Assembly: GCF_000429325.1 (NCBI RefSeq)
Contig: NZ_AUBQ01000004.1
Location: 248,001 to 312,000, forward strand
DNA length: 64,000 bases
DNA from: Fundidesulfovibrio putealis DSM 16056
GTDB taxonomy: Bacteria > Desulfobacterota > Desulfovibrionia > Desulfovibrionales > Desulfovibrionaceae
Direction of reading: 5' to 3'
Shown here: one piece after another, positions 35,414 through 43,270 of the stretch
How positions within the stretch are numbered: the stretch's first letter is position 1
Layout of the letters: every line of letters begins with the position of its first letter
Program-made: the position numbers and the translations under genes
Notes under the pieces: generated by a model
Database searches by the model: none
What the model was told of the DNA's origin: nothing
What the model saw: only the letters and a program-made list of their open reading frames with translations

Positions 35414-37449
35414 AGGACGCCTATTCCACCAAGGAGCTGATGACCGTCCTGGGCAAGTCCAGACAGGCCATCGAGAAGGAAGCCGACCGCAAGGGATGGG
35501 CCTTCAGGGAGATCCCCGCGCCCGGACGCAACGGCAAGCTCAAGCTCTGGCTGGTGGACGGCATGGATGAACAGAACCGGATCGCCATGGGCATGCGCCA
35601 GCGCACGGCGTTGGCTGTCATCACCGGCGGCAAGGCCGGATGTGCGCCTGCCGTCCAGGACCATGCACCGGATTCCTGCCGACTGTCCGTGGCCGAACTC
35701 CCGCCCGAACAGCTCCGTAAGGCAGCTCTCAAGGCCGACCTGGTGCGCCACTATCTGAACGCCAAACGCGACGCCAAGCGGAAAGGATTCAAGATCGAGG
35801 AAGCCCGCGACGCGTTCATCACGCTCTACAACACAGGCGTGGCCTACACGGCCATCCTGGCCGAACTGGGTGAGACTTCCTGGAAGACCCTGGAGCGCTG
35901 GGCCGTGACCCTCAAACAGGCCAACTACGACTGCGCGGCCCTGGCCGAGCGTTACGGGCAGCACCGCAAAGGCGAGTCCAAGGTGACGGAGGCCGAAAAG
36001 GCCATCCTGCTCAAGCAGCTGCTCAACCAGAACCAGATCAAGATCGCTACGGCCATTGGGTACTGCAAGCTGTATCTGGAGCAGCAAGGCATCCACTCGC
36101 CCAGTTCGCCCAGCACACTCCGGCTTTTCGTGAATGAGTTCAAGGCGAGGTACGCCGACATCTGGACCTTGGCGCGCGAGGGCGAGAAGGCCCTCACGGA
36201 CAAGATCGCTCCCTACTTTGAGCGCGACATCTCGCTCCTCGAAGTGGGCGACGTGCTGATCGCGGACGGCCATCGCTGCAACTTCACGGTCATCAACCCC
36301 TTCACCGGCAAGGCGGTGCGCCCGACGCTCATCGCCTTCCTGGACTGGGCCAGCCGCGACATCATGGGCTGCGCCTTCATGCTCCAGGAGGACATCCAAG
36401 GCATCCATCTGGCCCTGCACCGGGCCATCCTGCGCCTCGGGAAGATGCCCAAGGTGGTCTACCTGGATAACGGAAAGGGCTTCAAAGCCAAGGTCTTCAC
36501 CCAGGATCTGGACTTGAGCCAGACGGGAATGGCGGGCCTCTATGGCCGCCTGGGCATCCTGACCGTGTTCGCCAAGCCCTACAACGCCCGTTCGAAAGTC
36601 ATCGAACCCTTCTTCAAGACCTACGGCGATCACTGCGAACGCTTCATGCCCAGCTATTCGGGTGCATCCATCATGGACAAGCCTGCCCGCATGCGCCGCA
36701 ACGAGAAGTTCATGCAGAGTCTCGCTCCCGGTGCGCCCATCAGCCTCGAACAGGCCGCGAACGCCTTCGAATCCTGGCTCGAACTCTACTACCGACAACG
36801 CCCGCACTCGGGCCTGGGCAAGCGCTCACCGGGTGAAGTGTTCATGGCCGGGCGCGGCGAGGGCGTGGACGCTTCGGATCTGCGTTTCCTCATGATGCAC
36901 GAGGAAGTGGCGCACCTGGAGAACAACGGCGTGCCCCGCTTCGGCGGCCACTACTGTCACGACGCCCTCTATGGCCTGCGCACTCGGGTGCTCATCCGCT
37001 ACGACTGGCACGATCTGCGCTCGGTCCACGTCTACGACATGGACGGCAACTACATCTGCGAGGCCAAACGCACTCAGGGCGTGCATCCCATGTTCGCGTT
37101 GATCGGGGGCAAGAACGCCCCTGGCTATGCGGAATTCCGAGAGCAGAAGAGGGCTCAGGAGGCGCTCAAGCGGGGCACCAAGAAGATCGTGGCCGAGGCC
37201 GCGCGCCTGGGCAAACTGGACGGAATCCGCGAGGTGCTGCCCATCGCCGCCGACCCGCGCATGCTCGCGGATCTGGAACGCATCGCAGCCGAGAACACGC
37301 CTGCCGCGCACCTGCCGGACATCGAATTTCCCGAAGAAACCCTCCCAGCGAGGCCGGGCAAGCTCATCGACCCGACCTCGCTGGATTGGCTTGACCAAAC
37401 CGACCTGGACGACGCCTGCCAGCGCGCCCAGGCAAGCACAAGGAGGTAG
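35410..37449 (+). CDS. MuA-like DDE transposase
   Basis: 679 residues, close to MuA (663). N-terminal Mu-type DNA-binding domain AYSTKELMTVLGKSRQAIEK (about residues 4-23), end-binding region, then RNase-H-like catalytic core with VGDVLIADGHRCNF (first Asp), VVYLDNGKGFKAK (second Asp) and SKVIEPFFKTYG (Glu), followed by a Mu C-terminal beta-barrel part (RVLIRYDWHDLRSVHVYD). Cuts and joins phage ends for integration and replicative transposition. ATG 35410 is chosen because it overlaps the upstream stop and begins the conserved domain. Confidence 0.95.
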   Translation: MKDAYSTKELMTVLGKSRQAIEKEADRKGWAFREIPAPGRNGKLKLWLVDGMDEQNRIAMGMRQRTALAVITGGKAGCAPAVQDHAPDSCRLSVAELPPEQLRKAALKADLVRHYLNAKRDAKRKGFKIEEARDAFITLYNTGVAYTAILAELGETSWKTLERWAVTLKQANYDCAALAERYGQHRKGESKVTEAEKAILLKQLLNQNQIKIATAIGYCKLYLEQQGIHSPSSPSTLRLFVNEFKARYADIWTLAREGEKALTDKIAPYFERDISLLEVGDVLIADGHRCNFTVINPFTGKAVRPTLIAFLDWASRDIMGCAFMLQEDIQGIHLALHRAILRLGKMPKVVYLDNGKGFKAKVFTQDLDLSQTGMAGLYGRLGILTVFAKPYNARSKVIEPFFKTYGDHCERFMPSYSGASIMDKPARMRRNEKFMQSLAPGAPISLEQAANAFESWLELYYRQRPHSGLGKRSPGEVFMAGRGEGVDASDLRFLMMHEEVAHLENNGVPRFGGHYCHDALYGLRTRVLIRYDWHDLRSVHVYDMDGNYICEAKRTQGVHPMFALIGGKNAPGYAEFREQKRAQEALKRGTKKIVAEAARLGKLDGIREVLPIAADPRMLADLERIAAENTPAAHLPDIEFPEETLPARPGKLIDPTSLDWLDQTDLDDACQRAQASTRR

Positions 37450-37451
37450 CC

Positions 37452-38144
37452 TTGCGCAAGCAGTTCGCCATGACGGCCAACGTAAAACGCTACGTGACAG
37501 CGGTCAACAATGCGGTGGCCAGCCCGCCGGGCATCGACAAGTTCGTGATCGTCACGGGCGAGGTGGGCCAGGGCAAAACTGAGACGAGCCTATGGTGGAA
37601 GAACCATCACAGCCCGCATTCGGTGCTGGTTCGCGTGAAAAAGGCCATGGGTCCCAAATGGCTGCTTTCCGACATCGCCAGCGAATTGGGGCTGATGCCC
37701 GCAAAAACCAGCCAAGCGCTCTTCGACCAGATCGTGGAGACGCTCATGGGGTCCGACCGGGCGCTGATTCTCGACGAGGTGGACTACGTGGCGGACAAAA
37801 ACACGCTGGTGGAAACCATCCGCGACATCGGCGACATGGCGGGCATCCCCATCATCCTGATCTGCATGCCCTGGGCCGACCAGCGGCTCAAGCGCTACCC
37901 GGCGCTCATGCGCCGCGTGAGCCAGCGGGTCGTATTCCAGAACCTCGAATTCGAGGACATGCGCATGGTCATGGACCAGATCTGCGAGGTCAGTGTGTCG
38001 GATGACGCTCTCCATGCCATCCTGGCCAGCGAGAAATCCATGCCGGTCTATAGCCTCTACCGCTGGGCGCAGGCATGCGAAACGCTGGCCCGCAAGCACA
38101 CCGTGTCCGAAGTCCGGGCCGAGCACCTGGCCCGCAAGGGGTAG
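37452..38144 (+). CDS. MuB-like AAA+ ATPase (target capture)
   Basis: 230-residue AAA ATPase with Walker A VTGEVGQGKTETSL, Walker B ALILDEVDYVADKN and a sensor region (IPIILICMPWADQRL). In Mu, MuB polymerises on DNA, delivers targets to MuA and gives target immunity. This one lacks the extra N-terminal HTH domain of Mu MuB. TTG start at 37452 is supported by AGGAGG at 37441-37446 (an in-frame ATG occurs seven codons later). Follows the transposase with two bases between. Confidence 0.9.
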   Translation: MRKQFAMTANVKRYVTAVNNAVASPPGIDKFVIVTGEVGQGKTETSLWWKNHHSPHSVLVRVKKAMGPKWLLSDIASELGLMPAKTSQALFDQIVETLMGSDRALILDEVDYVADKNTLVETIRDIGDMAGIPIILICMPWADQRLKRYPALMRRVSQRVVFQNLEFEDMRMVMDQICEVSVSDDALHAILASEKSMPVYSLYRWAQACETLARKHTVSEVRAEHLARKG

Positions 38145-38147
38145 GAC

Positions 38148-38696
38148 GTGACCAACCTGACCGTGCTTGGGCCGGTGAAGGCCCTTCTGGCGGAACTGAG
38201 CGTGAAGGACGGGACCTTCAGGCCAGGGGCGGAAGTGAGCCTGGAACAGGCCATGGACCGCCTGACCGGGCTCAAGCGTTCACCGGTCTTGCGAGTGCTC
38301 GAACGGCTCCGCCGGGAAGGAGACCTTGAGCTGGTTGAGGAGACGAAAGCCGACGTCAAACCAGGGGAGAATGGTCCGCGCCGCCGCAATCCGACGTTCA
38401 AAGTCGTTCGAGACATCCGACAACGCCGGGATGCCCAGGCCAAAGGGGAAGTCACCTGCCGCGACAAGGTTTGGGGGACGCTCCGAGGGCTTCGCCCACG
38501 GGCCACGACCATATCGGAACTAGTTCGCTTGACCGGCTGCGAGGAACAGACCGTCCGTGAATCGATCAAGGCTCTGGAGGCGGGGGGCTTCGTTAAAGCC
38601 AGGGGCAAGATCGGACGGGAAAAAGCCTGGATTCTCATGAAAGACGCCGGGGTGAAACGCCCTGAGATTCCCGAAACGGAACTGAGGTCGGCATGA
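38148..38696 (+). CDS. Winged-helix-type phage early protein
   Basis: 182 residues in two helix-rich halves: LEQAMDRLTGLKRSPVLRVLERLRREGDLELV and TTISELVRLTGCEEQTVRESIKALEAGG both read like winged-helix DNA-binding units (recognition helices SPVLRVLERL and EEQTVRESIK). A basic linker joins them. GTG start at 38148. Function not known; a regulatory role is inferred. Confidence 0.7.
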   Translation: MTNLTVLGPVKALLAELSVKDGTFRPGAEVSLEQAMDRLTGLKRSPVLRVLERLRREGDLELVEETKADVKPGENGPRRRNPTFKVVRDIRQRRDAQAKGEVTCRDKVWGTLRGLRPRATTISELVRLTGCEEQTVRESIKALEAGGFVKARGKIGREKAWILMKDAGVKRPEIPETELRSA

Positions 38697-39067
38697 ACTG
38701 GCTCTCCATCCTGAACGAGGCCGTGCAGGCTCAGGGCATGGCCACGGTGGCCGCCGCGCTGGGCTACCGTTCCAAGTCAGTGATCTGCGAGGCGCTCAAG
38801 GGCACCTACAAAGGCAATCTGGAGCGTCTGGAGGCGCGGGTGCTGGAAGCCTTCGGCCAGCCTGAATCCGCTTGTTGCCCTGTTCTCGGCACGATCACGG
38901 GAGAAGCCTGCGCCACCAACCGCGACCTGGCCAAACGCCTCGGCGTGCGTGGTGGCAACGCCCAGACCATCATGCTCCGCAAGGCGTGTCTGACGTGTCC
39001 GAACAACGATTCGAACGCCCGTTCGAACGGGAAAACCACAAAGGAGGTGGTGCATGCTGGTGCTTAG
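38693..39067 (+). CDS. Small phage protein with HTH-like N-terminus
   Basis: 124 residues. MATVAAALGYRSKSVICEALKG resembles a Cro/XRE-like HTH. Four cysteines in GEACATN, ACLTCPNN and SACCPV suggest possible metal binding. Overlaps the previous gene by four bases and the next by 14. No defined family assigned. Confidence 0.65.
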   Translation: MNWLSILNEAVQAQGMATVAAALGYRSKSVICEALKGTYKGNLERLEARVLEAFGQPESACCPVLGTITGEACATNRDLAKRLGVRGGNAQTIMLRKACLTCPNNDSNARSNGKTTKEVVHAGA

Positions 39068-39278
39068 CGTCGAGCAAAGCGCGGCACTCGTCGAATCGGC
39101 CATTGGTGATCTGGGCTCGGTCGTCGGCAGTCACGATCCGGTCGAGATCAAGGCGAAGTCCTATGCCGCTTGGAAGAAGCTGGGAGAAGCCAGGGCTCTG
39201 CTGCGCAGGCCCGACCTGTTTTCCCCTCAACCCGCTCCGGTCACTCCGGGGGCTTGCCCGGAGGTGCCCCGTGGCTAG
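39054..39278 (+). CDS. Small phage protein, unknown function
   Basis: 74 residues, helical (SVEQSAALVESAIGDLGSVV; AAWKKLGEARALLRR). Preceded by an AGGAGG-type site at 39043-39049, and it overlaps the next gene. A tightly packed early-operon member without recognisable domains. Confidence 0.6.
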   Translation: MLVLSVEQSAALVESAIGDLGSVVGSHDPVEIKAKSYAAWKKLGEARALLRRPDLFSPQPAPVTPGACPEVPRG

Positions 39279-39807
39279 GCGTAAACCTGATGAAACGCAG
39301 GCCATCACCAGCCTGGACGCGGCTGATGCCGCCCTGGTGGAGCTGGCCAAGCTCGATCGCGAAATGAGGATGATCGAGATCTGCCTGAACGAGGACATTG
39401 AAGCCGCGCGAAAGCGCGCCGACGAATTGGCCGCTCCCTTGCGCGAGAAGCGCAGGCTGTTGGAATCAGCGCTGACCACCTACGCGACCGCCAGTAAGGA
39501 GGCCCTGTTCAAGAAGGGCAAATCCATCAAGCTGACGCATGGCGTCTTCGGCTTCAGGGCCTCTGACGAACTCAAACCTTTGCCCAAGGGCACCTGGAAG
39601 GAGGTGCTCGGCAAGCTGAATGGCATGGCGGCCAAGCTGGCAAAGTTGGAACTGCCCGGCTGCATCCGCATCAAGGAGGAGCCGGACAAGGAAGCGCTGC
39701 GGAAGCTGCCCGAAGATCTGCGCGCCGAGGCAGGCGTGCGCATCGTGGGCAAGGACACGTTCTACTACGAACTGAAAGACGAAAACGTCGCCGTGAAAGC
39801 GGCCTGA
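39271..39807 (+). CDS. gam: Mu Gam-like host-nuclease inhibitor
   Basis: 178 residues, the size of Mu Gam. Gam binds DNA ends like Ku and shields them from RecBCD-type exonucleases. Seen: an N-terminal coiled coil (LVELAKLDREMRMIEICLNE, KRADELAAPLREKRRLLESAL) and a C-terminal LPGCIRIKEEPDKEALRKLP and YELKD. Start GTG 39271 with GGAGGTG upstream; the longer open frame reaching to 38872 belongs to another gene. Confidence 0.85.
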   Translation: MARRKPDETQAITSLDAADAALVELAKLDREMRMIEICLNEDIEAARKRADELAAPLREKRRLLESALTTYATASKEALFKKGKSIKLTHGVFGFRASDELKPLPKGTWKEVLGKLNGMAAKLAKLELPGCIRIKEEPDKEALRKLPEDLRAEAGVRIVGKDTFYYELKDENVAVKAA

Positions 39808-39881
39808 ATGCGAAACCGCCCTCCAGGGCGGTCGCCGGGACGTGGTGGTCCCGGCCTGATGAGCAGCCGAAGGAGTCACCC

Positions 39882-40058
39882 GTGACCATCGCCTACGCAG
39901 AACGCCCCAAAGACGCGCCTACGCAGTGCCCATGCATCACCTGCCACGACCACGGGTCTTACTGCGCCGTGAGCTGCGCCCTGTTTGAAGCCTGGGAACG
40001 CGCCGGGAAACCAGGGCGCACGTCTTCGACGCAACCTGCACAGCCGCAAGGAGCATGA
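39882..40058 (+). CDS. Small cysteine-rich phage protein
   Basis: 58 residues, not previously boxed by longer frames. Start GTG 39882 after AAGGAG (39869-39874). It contains a cysteine/histidine cluster CPCITCHDHGSYCAVSC (residues 16-32), with five Cys and two His, a plausible zinc or Fe-S site. The stop overlaps the GemA-like start (ATGA). Two GC-rich hairpins lie between Gam and this gene (39810-39863). Confidence 0.65.
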   Translation: MTIAYAERPKDAPTQCPCITCHDHGSYCAVSCALFEAWERAGKPGRTSSTQPAQPQGA

Positions 40059-40510
40059 CCATGGAGATGATCACCTCGGGACAGATCACGAAGATCCACG
40101 CGCTGAAGAACGCCATCGGCCTGGACGACGCGGCCTATCGGGACATGCTTGATGAACGCTTCGGCGTGTTTTCCAGCAAGCAGCTCACCGCCAAGCAGGC
40201 CGCTTTCATCATCGGCGACTGGGAGAAGAAAGCCACCGACGCCGGATCATGGAAGCCCCACCCTGGCCGCAAGCGCTACCAGGAGTTCAAGGGACGCTCG
40301 CCGCACCTGGCCTCGCCCAGGCAGCTGCGCATGGTGCGGGCCATGTGGGACCAGGTGGCCCGCGCGCCCAAAGATCAGCGCGACGCGGCGTTCGACAAAC
40401 TTCTGCGCCGTGTCGTGAAGCGCGACTCCATCAATTTCCTGCGCAAGACCGACGTAGCCGCCGTGGTCGAGGCCCTGGAGGCCATGGGCGCGAAGAAAGA
40501 GGCTGCGTGA
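40055..40510 (+). CDS. GemA-like regulatory protein (DUF1018, Mu gp16-like)
   Basis: 151 residues. The conserved DUF1018 pattern is visible: ITKIHALKNAIGLDDAAYRDML, LTAKQAAFII, LASPRQLRMVRAMWDQVAR, then FLRKTDVAAVVEALEAM. Family members are Mu middle/early genes; Mu GemA alters host gene expression and DNA supercoiling. The stop overlaps the Mor start. Confidence 0.88.
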   Translation: MTMEMITSGQITKIHALKNAIGLDDAAYRDMLDERFGVFSSKQLTAKQAAFIIGDWEKKATDAGSWKPHPGRKRYQEFKGRSPHLASPRQLRMVRAMWDQVARAPKDQRDAAFDKLLRRVVKRDSINFLRKTDVAAVVEALEAMGAKKEAA

Positions 40511-40809
40511 TGGCCATCCATCCCGACGTGCTGGCCCTGGTTACGGTTGATGACCTGGAGGGCGACCTGAAGCTGGTGGCGGAGCAGTGCGGCCTGAACG
40601 TCGCCCTGAGCCTCTTTGAGGGCATGGCGGGATGCGTGGTGAACGTGCGCAAAACGGCGTTCAAACGAGCGCTCGATCGGTACGTGCGCGAACACTACGA
40701 TGGCCGCAACGCCAACCTGCTGGCCATGCGTTGCGGCCTTACCGAACGGGCGATCTACCAGATTGTGGAGAAGGCCCCCATCAAGAACGACCAGCATCTG
40801 CTGGTGTGA
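40510..40809 (+). CDS. mor: Mor-family middle-operon transcription activator
   Basis: 99 residues. Ends with an HTH in LAMRCGLTERAIYQIVEKA, characteristic of Mor/C activators, preceded by the dimerisation helix region. In Mu, Mor activates the middle promoter. ATG 40510 shares a base with the upstream stop. No separate C (late activator) gene is seen in the window, so Mor may act on all late promoters here (inference). Confidence 0.88.
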   Translation: MAIHPDVLALVTVDDLEGDLKLVAEQCGLNVALSLFEGMAGCVVNVRKTAFKRALDRYVREHYDGRNANLLAMRCGLTERAIYQIVEKAPIKNDQHLLV

Positions 40810-40842
40810 CTCGACCAGCATAAACAATTGTTGCTTGCCACA

Positions 40843-40858
40843 TGTGACGCGTGTCACA
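40843..40858. promoter_or_regulatory. CRP-consensus-like palindrome
   Basis: TGTGA-N6-TCACA at 40843-40858, with a 6-bp extended dyad TGTGAC/GTCACA. It lies downstream of mor and downstream of the convergent cargo gene, so what it would regulate is unclear. Confidence 0.35.
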
Positions 40859-40882
40859 AGAGAATCTTCATACACCACAACT

Positions 40883-41602
40883 TTAAATTTCGTCACCGTT
40901 GTCAGGTATTGACCATTTTATATTGACAGATCGTATGCCATTCCATGCGACACAAAGCTGTATAGCAGAGAGAATGCTGGCAACAGAAATAGACCCTATC
41001 AGTTTTGACAGTTGATCGAGAGACCAAGTGGCAAACCACCACGTTTGCTTCTCGTCTTTTGTCGTGTATGTCCAATACAAACTAATTGCTACCAATAGAA
41101 TAAAAGTGAGTCCACCAACTATGGAAACCCAAAATTCGACATGCCGCTTACGCTTCACTTCAGCCCACATGTCTTTTTTAATCACAAGAACTTTGCCAAA
41201 GATAATGGGGCGACGAAGCTTCATTTCCAGGATGGTTACAGGTCTTACAAATTGCAAGTCTTTCCCATTTCGTTTGCAATAATCTGCAATATGTCCAACG
41301 AGTGCTTCGCATGTCTCCCTTAACGAATATATACCTTCATTCTTTACACGTATTACGTATTGTCCGTCTTCAACGGACACAAAGCCGTAAGACTCGTGCA
41401 TGGGATAAAAAAAGACAAACAAAGCACCTTCGTGTGCCTTGGGACGATCTTCGTCAGCAACATAATCCATCAATTCATCCAGAATCCTAGTGCCTTCTGA
41501 ACCAACCGTGAGATCCCAAACTATAGTCTTATTGTTGTCAGGGAAGATTGCTTTAATAACATCACTCTTTAGGGTACTCGTTAAGACAATCTTTGCACGC
41601 AC
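40883..41602 (-). CDS. AT-rich cargo gene: two-TM membrane protein of unknown function
   Basis: 239 residues, no family recognised. Residues about 1-150 are soluble with mixed strands and helices. Two C-terminal hydrophobic spans follow: FWVSIVGGLTFILLVAISLY and LIGSISVASILSAIQLCVAW. GC content is clearly lower than in flanking phage genes. It faces opposite to the early operon and next to a modification/ATPase cluster. A soluble sensor fused to a TM pair is a common shape for abortive-infection effectors, but this is only a resemblance. Confidence 0.7.
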   Translation of the reverse strand: MRAKIVLTSTLKSDVIKAIFPDNNKTIVWDLTVGSEGTRILDELMDYVADEDRPKAHEGALFVFFYPMHESYGFVSVEDGQYVIRVKNEGIYSLRETCEALVGHIADYCKRNGKDLQFVRPVTILEMKLRRPIIFGKVLVIKKDMWAEVKRKRHVEFWVSIVGGLTFILLVAISLYWTYTTKDEKQTWWFATWSLDQLSKLIGSISVASILSAIQLCVAWNGIRSVNIKWSIPDNGDEI

Positions 41603-41815
41603 ATTAACACCTCCGAATTATTGAAAAACGACATCCGGCTCCGCCGTAATCGAAAATCTAATAAATTATATCGCGAATCAAGAGCTTCGGCAATAGGTGG
41701 GAAACGGCATCTTGAGATAATACCCTGAAATAACATACACACTCAACCAAGTTGAAACTTGCCCTTAGACAACGCATGGTCTATTCAAGGCAATAGGATA
41801 ACGTGGGGAGACAGC

Positions 41816-42766
41816 ATGGTTGCGTTTGCAGATTTGTTTTGTGGGGGCGGACTGGGGGCGAGAGGCGCTGTTGCCGCCGGTTGCCGCCCCCTTTTGGCCG
41901 TGGACGCATGGACTCCCGCCGCGACGACCTATGCCGCCAATTTCCCTGAAGCCAAGGTGTTCAACGGCAAGGTCGAGGAGATCGACCCCCTTGAAGCCCT
42001 TGAGGGCCAAAAAGTCGATTTGCTTCTTTCCTCCCCGGAATGCACCAACCATTCCCCGGCAAAGGGCGCGAGGGAACGCAGCGAAGCCAGTCGCTGCACG
42101 GCTTTGCAAACCATCCGATGGGCCAAGGCGCTCAAGCCCAGGTGGATCGTCCTTGAGAACGTCCCTCAGATAGCCTCCTGGCCGCGCTGGTCCGAGATGG
42201 TCGAAGAATTGAAAAACACCGGCTATCAGATCGAGCAATACATCCTGGATTCAGAGAAGTTCGGCGTGCCCCAATCCCGCCGCCGCCTCTTCATGGTCGG
42301 CGATCTGGAAAAGACCCCTCCCGTTTGCATCAAGGGCAACACTACGTCTTCAACTGTCGAATCAATCCTAGACCCTCCTGGAAGGTGGAAGACGACGCTT
42401 CTTTACCGTGCCGGACGTGCCGAACGCACCCTGAAGCATGCCGAGCGGGCTATGGCTGAGAAAGGCCAGGATGCTTCGTTTTTGGTTGTTTATTACGGGT
42501 CGGACGGCTCAGGCGGCTGGCAATCACTGGACATGCCTCTCAGGACAGTGACGACGCTCGACAGATTCGCATTGGTAGTCCCCTCCCCGGACGGGCACCG
42601 CATGAGAATGCTCCAACCTTCCGAACTGGCTCGCGCGATGGGACTTCCACCGGAACACAAGTTGGTCGCTCCCACACGCAGGGACAGAGTCAAACTCTGC
42701 GGCAACGGAATCTGCGCCCCGGTCATGAAGGCCGTCATCGAGCAGGCCGTACTGGCTTCTCGCTAA
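41816..42766 (+). CDS. DNA (cytosine-5) methyltransferase
   Basis: 316 residues. C5-MTase motifs in order: FADLFCGGGLGARG (motif I, SAM), LLLSSPECTNHSPAKG (motif IV with the catalytic Cys; the usual PPC is replaced by SPEC), WIVLENVP (motif VI ENV), GVPQSRRRLFMVG (motif VIII), and C-terminal LCGNGICAPVMKAVIE (motif X). It should methylate a specific cytosine; the recognition sequence is unknown. Start ATG 41816 follows GGGGAGA. The 3' end overlaps the convergent vsr gene by 32 bases. Confidence 0.93.
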   Translation: MVAFADLFCGGGLGARGAVAAGCRPLLAVDAWTPAATTYAANFPEAKVFNGKVEEIDPLEALEGQKVDLLLSSPECTNHSPAKGARERSEASRCTALQTIRWAKALKPRWIVLENVPQIASWPRWSEMVEELKNTGYQIEQYILDSEKFGVPQSRRRLFMVGDLEKTPPVCIKGNTTSSTVESILDPPGRWKTTLLYRAGRAERTLKHAERAMAEKGQDASFLVVYYGSDGSGGWQSLDMPLRTVTTLDRFALVVPSPDGHRMRMLQPSELARAMGLPPEHKLVAPTRRDRVKLCGNGICAPVMKAVIEQAVLASR

Positions 42767-43172
42767 GGACGTCCCTGACCCGCGTAACGCAATCCTGAAG
42801 AGCCTTTTCCACCTCGTGCTCCCAAAATCTGAGAACAACCCAGCCTTCCTTCTCCAGCCTTGCGTTTGTCTCCCTGTCCCGCTCGATGTTTCTGCCGATC
42901 TTGCGACTCCAGAATTCTTGATTGGTGCCGGGCATGACTCCGTGCAACGGACAGCCGTGCCAAAAGCAGCCGTCCACGAATATGGCAACCTTCCGGGAGA
43001 TGAACGCTATGTCTGGTTTTCCCGGCAAGGCGGGGTGAGTACGGTATCGCAGGCCGGAAGACCACAATGCCCGGCGCAAAGCCAATTCGGGGCCGGTATC
43101 GCGGCCTCGAATTCGTGACATCACCTCACTCCGTTTCTCAGGAGTGAAACAGTCGCCTTTGCCTTTTTTCAT
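42735..43172 (-). CDS. vsr: Very-short-patch-repair (Vsr) DNA mismatch nickase
   Basis: 145 residues, normal Vsr size. TPEKRSEVMSRIRGRDTGPEL, VDGCFWHGCPLH (active-site Asp and zinc-site residues) and WSRKIGRNIERDRETNARLE are intact, followed by VLRFWEHEV. Vsr nicks T:G mismatches produced by deamination of 5-methylcytosine. It therefore fits with the adjacent methyltransferase. Transcribed convergently with a 32-base overlap. Confidence 0.93.
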   Translation of the reverse strand: MKKGKGDCFTPEKRSEVMSRIRGRDTGPELALRRALWSSGLRYRTHPALPGKPDIAFISRKVAIFVDGCFWHGCPLHGVMPGTNQEFWSRKIGRNIERDRETNARLEKEGWVVLRFWEHEVEKALQDCVTRVRDVLSEKPVRPAR

Positions 43173-43270
43173 GTCGAAGACGGTTTTATCGGCATGCGCC
43201 TGTTTGAAGGTATTGCGAATCCCTTGGCTTTCGGCTTACGAAAAGCGCGGCAAAAAGAGGCAAATCACGT

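Noticed and set aside
41816-43172. A complete type II restriction-modification system
   Set aside because: A methyltransferase and Vsr are present but no restriction endonuclease was recognised in the window.
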